Shown here: piece by piece, positions 44,592-53,894 of the stretch
Layout: each line of letters begins with the position of its first letter
How positions within the stretch are numbered: position 1 is the stretch's first letter
DNA from: Burkholderia arboris
GTDB lineage: Bacteria > Pseudomonadota > Gammaproteobacteria > Burkholderiales > Burkholderiaceae
DNA length: 64,000 nucleotides
Reading direction: 5' to 3'
NCBI RefSeq assembly: GCF_902499125.1
Contig: NZ_CABVPX010000013.1
Span: 143,495 to 207,494, forward strand
The notes under the pieces: generated by a model
Seen by the model: the letters and a program-made list of their open reading frames with translations, nothing else
What the model was told of the DNA's origin: nothing
Databases searched by the model: none
Program-made: the position numbers and the translations under genes

Positions 44592-44858
44592 TCAGCGGCG
44601 CGGCAACGTATCGCGCGGCATCTGCTCGTCGTCACCCATCAGGTGCCGGCGCCCTTCGGCCGGCCGGCGGATCGCCGCGGCGACTTCCGCTTCGGTCACA
44701 TCCTCGGACACGACCTTGCGTGCGAGGCGCCCGTCGTCGTCGATCCATTCGACGATCCGGCATCCACCGCCCCACGGCTGGCGAATCGGCTCCGACACGC
44801 GGCAGCCGCGCAGGTTGTAAAGGCGTCCGCCCGGCGCTTCCCCATACGATTTCAACAT
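44592..44858 (-). CDS. DUF2866-like small protein
   Basis: An 88-residue protein, MLKSYGEAPGGRLYNLRGCR at the N-terminus, then PIRQPWGGGCRIVEWIDDDG and EDVTEAEVAAAIRRPAEGRR. I recognise it as similar to the Burkholderia family DUF2866, which has no known function. There is no signal peptide or membrane segment, and it has two Cys. The start at 44858 is preceded by AAGGGA at a good distance. It sits alone between hairpin 44531-44562 and radA. Confidence 0.75.
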   Translation of the reverse strand: MLKSYGEAPGGRLYNLRGCRVSEPIRQPWGGGCRIVEWIDDDGRLARKVVSEDVTEAEVAAAIRRPAEGRRHLMGDDEQMPRDTLPRR

Positions 44859-45004
44859 AGGTTCCCTTCGCATTGCGCGGTTCGACAATCCGGCAAAGGA
44901 TAGGGAAAAGCGATGTCCGGCGGGTTACAGAAGCCTACATATTCTTTACAGCGAATTACGCGCCAGATCGCCGGCAGCCCCGGCCCGCATGCCTGTGCGG
45001 CCGG

Positions 45005-46381
45005 TCACTCGAGATCGCGCACGCGGTCGATCGCCTGTTCGAGCCGATCGACGGCCATCACGTTCAGCCCTTCGATCGGCTGCTTCGGCGCATTCGCCTT
45101 CGGAATCAGCGCGGACGTGAAGCCGAGCTTCGCCGCCTCGCGCAGCCGCTCCTGCCCGCGCGGCGACGGCCGGATCTCGCCCGCCAGCCCCACTTCGCCG
45201 AACACGATCAGCCCCTTCGGCAGCGCCTTGTTGCGCATCGACGAATGGATCGCGAGCAGCACCGCGAGGTCGGCCGCCGGCTCGGTGATCTTCACGCCGC
45301 CCACCGCATTGAGGAACACGTCCTGGTCGAAGCACGCGATACCTGCGTGCCGGTGCAGCACCGCGAGCAGCATCGCGAGCCGGTTCTGTTCGAGGCCGAC
45401 CGCGAGCCGGCGCGGGTTCGGCACGTGCGCGGTGTCGACGAGCGCCTGGACTTCGACGAGCAGCGGCCGCGTGCCCTCTTGCGTGACGAGCACGCACGAG
45501 CCCGGCACGACCTGTTCGTGCTGCGACAGGAACAGCGCGGACGGATTCGCGACGCCGCGCAGCCCGCGCTCGGTCATCGCGAACACGCCGAGTTCGTTGA
45601 CCGCGCCGAAGCGGTTCTTGAATGCGCGCACGAGCCGGAACGACGAATGCGTGTCGCCTTCGAAGTACAGCACCGTGTCGACGATGTGCTCGAGCACGCG
45701 CGGGCCGGCCAGGTTGCCTTCCTTCGTCACGTGCCCGACCATGATGATCGCGGTGCCCGACTGTTTTGCGATGCGCGTGAGCTGCGCCGCGCATTCCCGC
45801 ACCTGCGCGACCGAGCCCGGCGCCGACGTGAGCGCTTCCGAATAGACGGTCTGGATCGAGTCGATCACGGCCACGTCCGGCCGTTCCGCGTCGATCGCGC
45901 CCTGGATCTTCTCGAGCTGGATCTCGGCGAGCAGCTTCAGCTCGTCCGCGGGCGCCCCGCCGTCGAGCAGCGCAAGCCGTTGCGCGCGCAACGCGATCTG
46001 CGCAGCCGACTCCTCACCGCTGATATAGAGCGCGCGCCGCTCGCTCGCGATGTCCGCGAGCGACTGCAGCAGCAGCGTCGACTTGCCGATGCCGGGATCG
46101 CCGCCGATCAGGACGACGCCGCCCGGGACCAGCCCGCCGCCGAGCACGCGATCGAATTCGCCGATGCCGGTCGAGAAGCGCGGCACGTCGGCGGCTTCGA
46201 TGTCGACGAGCCGTTGCACGGGCGCCCGCTTCGCGAGCGACTGGAACCGATGGGCCGCCGGCGCTTCGGCGACCGATTCGACGAGCGTGTTCCACGCCTG
46301 GCACGACGGGCATTGGCCCTGCCACTTCGGGGTCTGTCCGCCGCACTCGCTGCAGACATAAACGGTTTTCTGTTTGGCCAC
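45005..46381 (-). CDS. radA: DNA repair protein RadA
   Basis: RadA/Sms (458 residues) is a hexameric helicase that extends recombination branches. An N-terminal zinc finger (VCSECGGQTPKWQGQCPSC) is followed by the RecA-like ATPase with LIGGDPGIGKSTLLLQ, the RadA-specific KNRFG (RAFKNRFGAVNELG), and a Lon-like C-terminal domain. The start is a GTG at 46381; the N-terminal zinc finger fixes this choice. It follows alr by 11 bp, so the two form an operon. Confidence 0.97.
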   Translation of the reverse strand: MAKQKTVYVCSECGGQTPKWQGQCPSCQAWNTLVESVAEAPAAHRFQSLAKRAPVQRLVDIEAADVPRFSTGIGEFDRVLGGGLVPGGVVLIGGDPGIGKSTLLLQSLADIASERRALYISGEESAAQIALRAQRLALLDGGAPADELKLLAEIQLEKIQGAIDAERPDVAVIDSIQTVYSEALTSAPGSVAQVRECAAQLTRIAKQSGTAIIMVGHVTKEGNLAGPRVLEHIVDTVLYFEGDTHSSFRLVRAFKNRFGAVNELGVFAMTERGLRGVANPSALFLSQHEQVVPGSCVLVTQEGTRPLLVEVQALVDTAHVPNPRRLAVGLEQNRLAMLLAVLHRHAGIACFDQDVFLNAVGGVKITEPAADLAVLLAIHSSMRNKALPKGLIVFGEVGLAGEIRPSPRGQERLREAAKLGFTSALIPKANAPKQPIEGLNVMAVDRLEQAIDRVRDLE

Positions 46382-46392
46382 GCGCGACGCCC

Positions 46393-47463
46393 TTATTCCG
46401 CTCGCACGGGCACGCGGCCGGCGACCGCGCACATCAGCTCGTAACCGATCGTCCCGCAATGGCGCGCGACGTCGTCGATCGGCAGCGCATTGCCCCACAG
46501 CTCGACGCGTGCACCGACGCCGGCCTGCGGGCACGGGGTCAGGTCGACGGTAATCATGTCCATCGACACGCGGCCGACGATCCGCGTGCGGATGCCGTCG
46601 ACGATCACCGGCGTGCCTTCGGGTGCGACGCGCGGATAGCCGTCTGCGTAGCCGCACGCCACGACGCCGATCCGCATCTGCGCCTGCGCGGAGAACGTCG
46701 AGCCATAGCCGATCGCCTGGCCCTTCGCGATCGTCTGCACCGCGATCAGCTCGGACGCGAGCGTCATCGCGGGCTTCAGCCCCGCGTCGGCGATGTCGGA
46801 CGACAGCCCCGACGGCGACGCGCCGTACAGCACGATCCCCGGCCGCACCCAGTCGAAGTGCGTATCCGGGTGCCACAGCACGGCTGCCGAGTTCGCGAGA
46901 CTGCGCGCGCCGGCGATGCTTTCCGCGCCGCGCTCGAAGGTCGCGAGCTGCTCGGCGACGCCACGCTCGTTGTCCGCGTCCGAGAAATGGGTCATCAACG
47001 TGATCTGGCCGATGCCGGGGCACGCGCGGGCGCGCTCCCACGCCGCACGGTATTTTTCCGGCACGTAGCCGAGCCGGTTCATCCCGCTGTTCATCTTGAG
47101 CTGCACGTTGACCGGCTTCGACAGCCGCGCCGTTTCCAGCATCCGCATCTGCTCGTCGTTGTGGACGGTCGTCGTCAGGCTGTAGCGGTCGATCACGTCG
47201 ATGTCGGTCGACCGGAAGAAGCCTTCGAGCAGCAGGATCGGGCCGGCCCAGCCGAGCTCGCGCAGCTTCACGGCCTCGTCGAGGTCGAGCAGGCCGAAGC
47301 CGTCGGTGCCGCGCAGGCCCGGAAACGCACGGGCGAGACCGTGGCCGTACGCATTGGCCTTGACGACCGCCCAGACCTTGGACGGGCCGGCAAATCGGCG
47401 GACGACGGAGAGATTGTTCGCGAGAGCGGCGGTGTGGATGGTGGCGGAGATCGGGCGCGGCAT
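46393..47463 (-). CDS. alr: Alanine racemase
   Basis: Alanine racemase (356 residues) makes D-alanine for peptidoglycan. The PLP Lys is in [17 protein letters not shown] (near residue 34), and the opposing catalytic Tyr in [13 protein letters not shown] (near 253). The substrate-side motif [13 protein letters not shown] is also present. No Shine-Dalgarno sequence is visible before the ATG; instead a TTTACGTAAA palindrome lies at 47470-47479. Upstream of radA, divergent from lplT. Confidence 0.97.
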   Translation of the reverse strand: MPRPISATIHTAALANNLSVVRRFAGPSKVWAVVKANAYGHGLARAFPGLRGTDGFGLLDLDEAVKLRELGWAGPILLLEGFFRSTDIDVIDRYSLTTTVHNDEQMRMLETARLSKPVNVQLKMNSGMNRLGYVPEKYRAAWERARACPGIGQITLMTHFSDADNERGVAEQLATFERGAESIAGARSLANSAAVLWHPDTHFDWVRPGIVLYGASPSGLSSDIADAGLKPAMTLASELIAVQTIAKGQAIGYGSTFSAQAQMRIGVVACGYADGYPRVAPEGTPVIVDGIRTRIVGRVSMDMITVDLTPCPQAGVGARVELWGNALPIDDVARHCGTIGYELMCAVAGRVPVRAE

Positions 47464-47469
47464 GGGAAA

Positions 47470-47479
47470 TTTACGTAAA
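47470..47479. promoter_or_regulatory. TTTACGTAAA palindrome just upstream of alr
   Basis: A perfect 10-bp palindrome 6 bp before the alr start codon, where a ribosome-binding site would be expected. It could be an operator or chance in this AT-richer spot. Confidence 0.3.
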
Positions 47480-47580
47480 GACGCTTGCGAATCATCAGCT
47501 TACCGCGCCTTTTGAGCACTGAAGCCGACAATTTGCGGAACGATCGGGGAATCTTGCTAGTCCGAATTGGCGTATTTTCA

Positions 47581-47589
47581 TGTTATAAA
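47581..47589 (+). promoter_or_regulatory. Predicted extended -10 promoter of lplT
   Basis: TGTTATAAA fits the extended -10 form (TGn before TATAAA), about 93 bp upstream of the lplT ATG in the 218-bp divergent gap. No matching -35 is evident, as is usual for extended -10 promoters. Confidence 0.45.
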
Positions 47590-47681
47590 GCCGTGCGCAC
47601 AACCCATTTCGAACGGAATAAGCCGATCGCATACCAGGCGGCCTACGCGGCCCTGCCGCAGCGACGAAAGCATCGCATCAG

Positions 47682-48989
47682 ATGAAAAAAGGTTTTTACA
47701 CCATCATGGCCGCGCAGTTTTTCTCGTCGCTGGCCGACAATGCGCTCCTCATCGCCGCCATCGCCCTGCTGAAAGACCTCCACGCCCCCAACTGGATGAC
47801 ACCGCTGCTAAAGCTGTTCTTCGTGTTGTCGTACGTGGTGCTGGCGGCGTATGTCGGTGCGTTCGCGGATTCGCGCCCGAAGGGCCGCGTGATGTTCATC
47901 ACCAACTCGATCAAGGTGGTGGGCTGCATGATCATGCTGTTCGGCGCCCACCCGCTGATCGCGTACGGGATCGTCGGCTTCGGCGCGGCCGCCTATTCGC
48001 CCGCCAAGTACGGGATTCTCACCGAGCTGCTGCCGGCCGACCGGCTGGTCGCCGCGAACGGCTGGATCGAAGGCACGACCGTCAGCTCGATCATCCTCGG
48101 CACCGTGCTCGGCGGCGCACTGATCAGCCCGCACATCGCGTCGCACGTGATCGCGCATACGCCCGACTGGATCAGCACGCCCGCCGAAGCGGCGATGGCG
48201 ATCATCATGGCGATCTATGTGATCGCCGCACTGTTCAACCTGCGCATCCCCGATACGGGCGCCCGCTACCCGAAGCAGGAACGCGGCCCGGTCAAGCTGC
48301 TCACGGATTTCGCCGACTGCTTCATGGTGCTCTGGCGCGACAAGCTCGGCCAGATCTCGCTCGCGGTCACGACGCTGTTCTGGGGCGCAGGCGCGACGCT
48401 GCAGTTCATCGTGCTGAAGTGGGCCGAAGTGTCGCTCGGCATGTCGCTGTCGGAAGGCGCGATCCTGCAGGCCGTGGTCGCGGTCGGTGTCGCGGCGGGT
48501 GCAATCGCCGCCGCCGCCCGGATTCCGTTGAAGAAGTCGCTGACCGTGCTGCCCGTCGGCATCATCATGGGCATCGCGGTGATGCTGATGGCGTTCTACA
48601 CGCGCGACCTGTTCCCGTCGCACTGGGCCGTGCACTTCGGCCATCTGCGCATGCCCGTCTACCTGATCGTCGCGTACATCTTCCTGATGTGCGTCGGCGC
48701 GCTGTCGGGCTACTTCGTCGTGCCGATGAACGCGCTGCTGCAGCATCGCGGCCACGTGCTGCTGTCGGCCGGCCACTCGATCGCGGTACAGAACTTCAAC
48801 GAGAACCTGTCGGTGCTCGTGATGCTGTGCCTGTATGCGGTGCTCGTGTGGCTCGACGTGCCGGTCGGCGTCGTGATCGTGCTGTTCGGCACGTTCGTCT
48901 GCCTGACGATGTGGCTCGTGATGCGCCGCCACCAGGCGAACCAGCGTCAGTTCGACTCGGTCGCGCTGATCGGCGAATCGCGGCACTGA
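47682..48989 (+). CDS. lplT: Lysophospholipid transporter LplT
   Basis: A 435-residue major-facilitator protein with about twelve membrane helices. It begins [20 protein letters not shown], and the LplT-type block [20 protein letters not shown] is present near residue 105. LplT flips lysophospholipids inward for re-acylation. In enterobacteria the acyltransferase gene aas follows, but here thiD follows, so the partner enzyme must be elsewhere. It is divergent from alr-radA. Confidence 0.9.
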   Translation: MKKGFYTIMAAQFFSSLADNALLIAAIALLKDLHAPNWMTPLLKLFFVLSYVVLAAYVGAFADSRPKGRVMFITNSIKVVGCMIMLFGAHPLIAYGIVGFGAAAYSPAKYGILTELLPADRLVAANGWIEGTTVSSIILGTVLGGALISPHIASHVIAHTPDWISTPAEAAMAIIMAIYVIAALFNLRIPDTGARYPKQERGPVKLLTDFADCFMVLWRDKLGQISLAVTTLFWGAGATLQFIVLKWAEVSLGMSLSEGAILQAVVAVGVAAGAIAAAARIPLKKSLTVLPVGIIMGIAVMLMAFYTRDLFPSHWAVHFGHLRMPVYLIVAYIFLMCVGALSGYFVVPMNALLQHRGHVLLSAGHSIAVQNFNENLSVLVMLCLYAVLVWLDVPVGVVIVLFGTFVCLTMWLVMRRHQANQRQFDSVALIGESRH

Positions 48990-49016
48990 CGCTACACTTT
49001 CCGTTTCCGTCCGCCG

Positions 49017-49038
49017 GCGCCGGTCTTCGAACCGGCGC
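49017..49038 (+). other. Hairpin just upstream of thiD
   Basis: GCGCCGGT (49017-49024) pairs perfectly with ACCGGCGC (49031-49038) around a 6-nt loop, 9 bp before the thiD ATG. No purine-rich Shine-Dalgarno sequence is visible in the short remaining stretch. It may affect thiD translation or mark the lplT 3' end. Confidence 0.4.
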
Positions 49039-49047
49039 GTTGCCCTC

Positions 49048-49857
49048 ATGACGCACCCGATACCCAACATCCTGACGATCGCCGGCTCCGATTCGGGCGG
49101 CGGCGCAGGCATCCAGGCCGACCTGAAGACCTTCTCCGCGCTCGGCGCGTATGGCGCGAGCGTGATCACCGCGCTGACCGCGCAGAACACGCGCGGCGTG
49201 ACGGGCGTGCATGCGCCGGACGCCGCGTTCGTGACCGCGCAGCTCGATGCGGTATTCGACGACATCCGCATCGATGCGGTCAAGATCGGGATGCTCGCGA
49301 ACGCGTCGATCGTGCGCGCGGTGGCCGACGCGCTGCGCCGTTACGCGCCGCGCTTCGTCGTGCTCGACACGGTGATGATCTCGAAGAGCTCGCACGCGCT
49401 GCTCGCGCCCGATGCCGTCGATGCGTTGCGCGATGCGCTGCTGCCGCTCGCGACGGTCGTCACGCCGAACCTGCCCGAAGCGGCCGCGCTGCTGAACGAT
49501 GTCCCCGCCACCACGGAAGACGACATGGTGCGGCAAGGCCGGGCATTGCTGCAGACGGGCGCGCGCGCCGTGCTGATGAAAGGCGGCCACCTGCCCGATG
49601 CGTCCGCGAGCCCCGACTGGCTCGTTGAAGCGGCACGCACCGTGCGGCTCGACGGTGCACGCGTGCCGGTCAGCAACACGCACGGCACCGGCTGCACGCT
49701 GTCGTCGGCGATCGCCGCGCTGCTGCCGCAGCAGCCCGACCTCGAAAGCGCGGTGCGCGAAGCCAAGACCTACCTGACCGGCGCGATCGCCGCGAGCGGC
49801 CACCTCGACGTCGGCCGCGGCGTCGGCCCCGTCCATCACTTCCATCGCTGGTGGTAA
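49048..49857 (+). CDS. thiD: Hydroxymethylpyrimidine/phosphomethylpyrimidine kinase
   Basis: ThiD (269 residues), a ribokinase-fold enzyme, phosphorylates HMP and HMP-P in thiamine synthesis. The substrate motif [20 protein letters not shown] is at the N-terminus, [10 protein letters not shown] is in the middle, and the anion-hole motif [18 protein letters not shown] follows near 210. It is not next to other thi genes here, and I see no TPP riboswitch-like sequence in the 58-bp gap before it. Confidence 0.96.
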   Translation: MTHPIPNILTIAGSDSGGGAGIQADLKTFSALGAYGASVITALTAQNTRGVTGVHAPDAAFVTAQLDAVFDDIRIDAVKIGMLANASIVRAVADALRRYAPRFVVLDTVMISKSSHALLAPDAVDALRDALLPLATVVTPNLPEAAALLNDVPATTEDDMVRQGRALLQTGARAVLMKGGHLPDASASPDWLVEAARTVRLDGARVPVSNTHGTGCTLSSAIAALLPQQPDLESAVREAKTYLTGAIAASGHLDVGRGVGPVHHFHRWW

Positions 49858-49863
49858 GCGCCG

Positions 49864-49880
49864 GCTGACGCGGCGTCAGC
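49864..49880. terminator. Near-perfect palindrome between convergent thiD and DUF1853 genes
   Basis: GCTGACGC (49864-49871) and GCGTCAGC (49873-49880) are perfectly complementary around one base and overlap the DUF1853 stop codon. With a 1-nt centre it cannot close fully as a hairpin, and there is no T run. It may be a weak bidirectional terminator. Confidence 0.3.
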
Positions 49881-50841
49881 GATCCTGCGCCGCGAACGCC
49901 TGTGCGCGGGCCGGCCAGTCGTCCGGCACCACGAAGCCGCGCGCCCTTTCGCGCCACGTACCGTCACTGCCCGGTTCATGCACGCCGATCAGCGCCGGCG
50001 CCTCGCGCGTCGTCAACACGGGCGGCAGCGCCAAAGCGGCCGCCAGCGGCTCGGGTTCGAATCCGGTATCGGCGGCCGCCCGTCGCGGCGCGAGCCATGC
50101 CAGCCTCGGCAACACGCTCCATGCGGCGCCGGCACGCTGCGAGGCCGCCCACGCCGGCCACTGCGCGTGCGTCAGCCAGAATCCATGCGGGTGATCCGGA
50201 GCGATTTCCGCTGAAACCGGCGGCAACGGCACGCCGTGCGGGTAGAACAACCAGCCCTTGATGAACATCTGCGCGTCGGACGGCGCGCCAAAGCCGAGCC
50301 GCGCAAAGCCGTCGTGTTCGGCGAGCCGCAACTGGTGATCGAGCAGCCGGCTGCGCTTGCGGTCGAACCGGTCGACGAGATTGGGGCCGACGAAGTCGGC
50401 AAGCGACGCGCCGGCGCGTACCGGCGCGCACAGATAGCACTTCACCGCGAGCTCCCAGTGCAGGCGCTGCCCGTCCGGCGCATCGACGAGAAAATCGACT
50501 TCGCCGAGCGTCTTGCCGTTGCTGCGCAGCGGGAGATTGGCCGCGACGAGCCGCAGCGACGGGCCGTGCGTCAGGAAATACTCGAGCAGGCATTCGGCGT
50601 AGCGGCCGAGCCGGGTCGGCCGGAAGCCGTCGAGCGCGCGATGCAGCGGCTCGGGCTGCGCATCGAGCGCGGTGAGCCATGCTTCGACGGCCGATTGTCC
50701 AGCCGCATCCGGCCACGGTTGCGCAAGCGGCGCGCCCGGCACCGCGGTCAGCAGGCTCGGGCTGGCCAGCAGCCAGCCCAGATCGCGCACTGCGGCGTCA
50801 TGCAGCGTATCGACGAACGCGAACGCCGCGCCGGTCGTCAT
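49876..50841 (-). CDS. DUF1853 family protein with PD-(D/E)XK-like motif
   Basis: A 321-residue protein. The segment NGKTLGEVDFLVDAPDGQRL followed by HWELAVKCYL (about residues 108-138) has the spacing of a PD-(D/E)XK nuclease core: Glu, Asp, then Glu-x-x-x-Lys on the next strand. I recognise the protein as DUF1853, whose biochemical role is not established. Its ATG overlaps the UDG stop by 4 bp, and it closes the tsaB-rimI-UDG operon. No membrane segment or signal peptide is seen. Confidence 0.85.
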   Translation of the reverse strand: MTTGAAFAFVDTLHDAAVRDLGWLLASPSLLTAVPGAPLAQPWPDAAGQSAVEAWLTALDAQPEPLHRALDGFRPTRLGRYAECLLEYFLTHGPSLRLVAANLPLRSNGKTLGEVDFLVDAPDGQRLHWELAVKCYLCAPVRAGASLADFVGPNLVDRFDRKRSRLLDHQLRLAEHDGFARLGFGAPSDAQMFIKGWLFYPHGVPLPPVSAEIAPDHPHGFWLTHAQWPAWAASQRAGAAWSVLPRLAWLAPRRAAADTGFEPEPLAAALALPPVLTTREAPALIGVHEPGSDGTWRERARGFVVPDDWPARAQAFAAQDR

Positions 50842-51866
50842 TGCCCGGCCGGGCCGTTCGCGTCAACGCCTTCCGCGCGCTGGAACGTGTCGCGCGCGAG
50901 GCACAGGTCGGCCCACGCCTTCGACTTGTCCTGCAGGCTGCGCAACAGGTACGCCGGGTGGTAGGTGACGATCACCGGCACGCCTTCGTACGCATGCACG
51001 CGGCCGCGCAGCGACGCGATGCTCGCGTCCGTCTTCAGCAGCGTCTGCGCGGCAAAACGGCCGAGCGCGACGATCAGCTTCGGCTTCACGAGCGCGACCT
51101 GGCGCTGCAGATAAGGCTCGCAGCTCGCGACCTCGTCCGGCTCCGGGTTGCGGTTGCCGGGCGGGCGGCACTTGATCACGTTCGCGATGTACACGTTGTC
51201 GCCGCGCTTGAGCGACAACGACTGCAGCATGTTGTCGAGCAGCTTGCCGGCCTGGCCGACGAACGGCTCGCCCTGCTTGTCCTCGTTCTCGCCCGGCGCT
51301 TCGCCGATCAGCATCCAGTCCGCTTCGCGGTCGCCGACGCCGAACACGGTGTTGGTCCGCTTCTCGCACAGACGGCACTGCGTGCAGTCGGCCACGCGCG
51401 CCGCCAGCGCATCCCAGTCGAGCGCGGCAACCGGCGTACCGGCCGGGCGCGATTCTGCAGCCGGCGCGGGCACGAAATCGCCCGGCGGCGCCGCGTCGAA
51501 CCACGCGAAATCGTCGGCATCGGCCGGCGGCGCGTCGTCCATCGGCGGCATCGCATCGGTCGAGGCGGCCGGTACGGGCGCCGCGGGCACGCGATCGCGC
51601 TCGGCGACACGGCGCGCCGGCGCATCCGCGTCGCGCGCCAGCGCAGCATCGCCGGTGCGCGCAACCGCCGGCGGCGCATCGTCCTGCACCGGCGGACGCG
51701 CCGCACGCACCGGGCGCTCGGCCGCGACCGCGGGAACCCCGTCGTCTGCACCGGTTTGCGTCACCGCCGGCGCTTCGGCTGCCACGCCTTCGTCCGCGCG
51801 CTGCCCGCGCCGCACCCAGATCTGCGCGAGGCCCAGTTCCTCGAGCGCCGCTTCAGCCCACGCCAT
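50838..51866 (-). CDS. Uracil-DNA glycosylase, family 4 (iron-sulfur)
   Basis: A 342-residue protein whose C-terminal 200 residues are a family 4 UDG. Motif A is [20 protein letters not shown] and motif B has HPAYLLR. Four Cys for a 4Fe-4S cluster are visible: CTQC, then KCRPP and SCEPYL. It excises uracil from DNA. The first 20 residues ([20 protein letters not shown]) are separated from the domain by an Ala/Pro/Asp-rich linker of roughly 115 residues, which makes the protein longer than usual. The start at 51866 has GGAG upstream and overlaps rimI by 14 bp. Confidence 0.92.
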   Translation of the reverse strand: MAWAEAALEELGLAQIWVRRGQRADEGVAAEAPAVTQTGADDGVPAVAAERPVRAARPPVQDDAPPAVARTGDAALARDADAPARRVAERDRVPAAPVPAASTDAMPPMDDAPPADADDFAWFDAAPPGDFVPAPAAESRPAGTPVAALDWDALAARVADCTQCRLCEKRTNTVFGVGDREADWMLIGEAPGENEDKQGEPFVGQAGKLLDNMLQSLSLKRGDNVYIANVIKCRPPGNRNPEPDEVASCEPYLQRQVALVKPKLIVALGRFAAQTLLKTDASIASLRGRVHAYEGVPVIVTYHPAYLLRSLQDKSKAWADLCLARDTFQRAEGVDANGPAGQ

Positions 51867-52353
51867 GCGCGTCTCCCTCATCCTTGTTCAGCGTCAGACG
51901 CATCACGATCGCGTCCTCCCGGCTGCGATGCTTCGCCGGATAGTAGTTCTTGCGGCGGCCGATCGTCACGAAGCCGAACCGCTCGTACAGCTGGATCGCG
52001 CGCGGATTGGACGGCCGTACCTCGAGCAGCACGCCGTCGAGCCGCTCCGCGCGCGAAATGCGCACGGCCTCGCGCAGCAGCGCAAGGCCCGCGCCCGCGT
52101 GCTGCGCGGCCGGCGCGACACACAGGTTCAGCAGGTGCATCTCGTCGACCACGGGCATCAGCACGCAATAGCCGACGAGCGACCCCGTCACGTGCCGCAG
52201 GCACACGCCCAGATAGCCGTTGCGCAACGAATCCTCGAAGTTGCCGCGGCTCCACGGGAATTCGTACGCGATGTGCTCGATCGCGACGACCTCGTCGAGA
52301 TCGGCGTCCGTCATCGGCGCCAGATAGCGGTCGCTCAGCAAGACACCCGTCAT
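51853..52353 (-). CDS. rimI: Ribosomal protein S18-alanine N-acetyltransferase
   Basis: RimI (166 residues), a GNAT enzyme that acetylates the N-terminus of S18. Motif A with the acetyl-CoA loop is [20 protein letters not shown]. The C-terminal [20 protein letters not shown] block is characteristic of RimI. It overlaps tsaB by 4 bp. The tsaB-rimI pairing is widespread, which supports the specific name over a generic GNAT. Confidence 0.93.
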   Translation of the reverse strand: MTGVLLSDRYLAPMTDADLDEVVAIEHIAYEFPWSRGNFEDSLRNGYLGVCLRHVTGSLVGYCVLMPVVDEMHLLNLCVAPAAQHAGAGLALLREAVRISRAERLDGVLLEVRPSNPRAIQLYERFGFVTIGRRKNYYPAKHRSREDAIVMRLTLNKDEGDAHGVG

Positions 52354-53108
52354 CCCTTCGCTCCGCCCGTCTGCGCGGCCCGTGCCGCGACGCGCTCGGC
52401 GGTGGTCTGCGCGACCTTGTCGCGCACGTATTCGGGCGCGGCCTGATCGGCCGGCACCGCCCGCCCGGCGCGGAACGCGCGCAGCGCGGCATGCGCGACC
52501 GCCAGCGCATGCGGCATCGCGTCGCCGTCGATCACGGCCGCACGCGCCGCGGCCGGCAACTGCGCGCCGAACGCGGCGGCCGCATTGCCCGCGAGCGTGA
52601 ACGGCACATCGGGCACGCCGACGGCGCCCGGCGCATCGAGCGACGCCGGATGCAGCGTGCGCCAGTCGCCGGCGCCGTCATCCCATTCGAAATCCGCCCA
52701 GTAGGCTTCGTCCATCCGCGCGTCCAGCGCGGCCAGCACACGGGCCGTGCCGGGCGCGCGCAGCCGCGCGTGCTCGGCGCACGCGAGCAGCGTGCCGATC
52801 GGCACGACCGGCAACCCGCCGCCGAATGCGAGGCCCTGGGTAATGCCCGTCGCGGTGCGCAGGCCCGTGAACGAGCCGGGGCCCGCGCCGAACGCGATCG
52901 CATCGCAATCGGCAAGCGTCAGCCCGGATTCGGCGAACAGCTCCTGGATCGCCGGCAGCACGCGCGTGCTCGACACGGCGCCCGTCGGCTCGTGGCGAAC
53001 CCAGGTTTGCGGGGTGGAAACGGCGTCATCGGCGTGAGCCGAGCGCAGCAGCGCGACCGAGCAGTATTCGGTCGACGTATCGATGGCGAGGAGCACTGTT
53101 TGCGTCAT
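52350..53108 (-). CDS. tsaB: tRNA threonylcarbamoyladenosine biosynthesis protein TsaB
   Basis: TsaB/YeaZ (252 residues), an ASKHA-fold partner of TsaD in making t6A in tRNAs that read ANN codons. Seen are [17 protein letters not shown] at the N-terminus and [20 protein letters not shown] near residue 78. I placed the start at 53108; an ATG three codons upstream is equally possible as neither has a clear ribosome-binding site. First gene of the four-gene overlapping operon. Confidence 0.93.
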   Translation of the reverse strand: MTQTVLLAIDTSTEYCSVALLRSAHADDAVSTPQTWVRHEPTGAVSSTRVLPAIQELFAESGLTLADCDAIAFGAGPGSFTGLRTATGITQGLAFGGGLPVVPIGTLLACAEHARLRAPGTARVLAALDARMDEAYWADFEWDDGAGDWRTLHPASLDAPGAVGVPDVPFTLAGNAAAAFGAQLPAAARAAVIDGDAMPHALAVAHAALRAFRAGRAVPADQAAPEYVRDKVAQTTAERVAARAAQTGGAKG

Positions 53109-53223
53109 GGCCGACATTGTAATGCGACGCCCCGCTCCCACGGGCGATCGGGCCCGATCTGTGCGCACGCGCGGGGCCGGCGGCGGTTTGGAAGGATCGC
53201 TCGACCCCGTGCGACGGTCCGCT

Positions 53224-53232
53224 TGTTAAGAT
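53224..53232 (+). promoter_or_regulatory. Possible extended -10 promoter of the acyl-CoA-binding protein gene
   Basis: TGTTAAGAT (53224-53232) has an extended -10 form (TGn-TAAGAT), about 33 bp before the ATG. No good -35 is seen. Confidence 0.35.
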
Positions 53233-53264
53233 CGCCCGACCTGAAACCCTTACGGAGACACCCG

Positions 53265-53534
53265 ATGAGCGAACTCACCACCCAATTCGACCAAGCCCAG
53301 ATCGACGTCAAGCAACTGACCGAACGCCCGGGCAACCTGACCCTGCTGCGCCTGTACGCGCTCTTCAAGCAGGCGACCGATGGCGATGCGCACGGCGACA
53401 AGCCGGGCTTCACCGACATCGTCGGCAAATACAAGTACGACGCATGGGACGCGCTGAAGGGCACGTCGTCGGATGCGGCAAAGCAGCAGTACATCGAACT
53501 CGTCGAATCGCTGAAAAACGGCACGGCTTCCTGA
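53265..53534 (+). CDS. Acyl-CoA-binding protein
   Basis: An 89-residue ACBP, a small four-helix protein that binds long-chain acyl-CoA esters in the cytoplasm. The family signature is clear: LLRLYALFKQATDGDAHGDK, then KYKYDAWDALKGTSSDAAKQ and YIELVESLKN. GGAG lies 7 bp before the ATG. ACBPs are common in eukaryotes and scattered in bacteria, including Burkholderia. It is monocistronic, divergent from tsaB. Confidence 0.95.
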   Translation: MSELTTQFDQAQIDVKQLTERPGNLTLLRLYALFKQATDGDAHGDKPGFTDIVGKYKYDAWDALKGTSSDAAKQQYIELVESLKNGTAS

Positions 53535-53570
53535 CGGATCGCCCGCCGCCGCAATAGGCAATCAAATCAG

Positions 53571-53599
53571 TGGCGCAGCGCAGCAAAATTCTTTATAAT
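53571..53599 (+). promoter_or_regulatory. Predicted promoter of the DEAD-box helicase gene
   Basis: A perfect TATAAT (53594-53599) with a weak TGGCGC at -35 (53571-53576, 17-bp spacer). It implies a 5' leader of about 290 nt. Confidence 0.55.
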
Positions 53600-53605
53600 G
53601 CGGCC

Positions 53606-53894
53606 TGCGTCACCTCCCGCGCTCGGCTCGCAAGCCGTTCCGGCCAGACGCCTCGTAGCGTTAAGCTCCAATCCGGTTTAGAACCTGTCCCCTCCTGCTT
53701 CGACCCTCGCGGTCGTCACTTATCAGGCTGGCGGCCCCGCTCCAGAAGCGCGCCGCACCCAAAACAGCTTCTAATGCCTCATCCGCCGACGGTTCGGCGG
53801 ATTGCACCCGTTTCCCGATTTGCTCGCTGAATCCGACGACTTGGGTATGCGCGATTGGCGCCGACGTTTCACCCACTGTGTTTCAAGGATTGTT
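53606..53894 (+). promoter_or_regulatory. Long 5' leader of the DEAD-box helicase gene
   Basis: About 290 nt of apparently untranslated sequence. It includes a 9-bp perfect hairpin, ATCCGCCGA (53781-53789) with TCGGCGGAT (53794-53802), and a possible 18-codon leader ORF starting with ATG at 53774 and ending at 53830. Long structured leaders are known on cold-shock helicase mRNAs, so autoregulation is plausible. Confidence 0.45.

Noticed and set aside
48990..49047. TPP riboswitch before thiD
   Set aside because: The gap is only 58 bp and lacks the conserved thi-box sequence. Only a simple hairpin is present.
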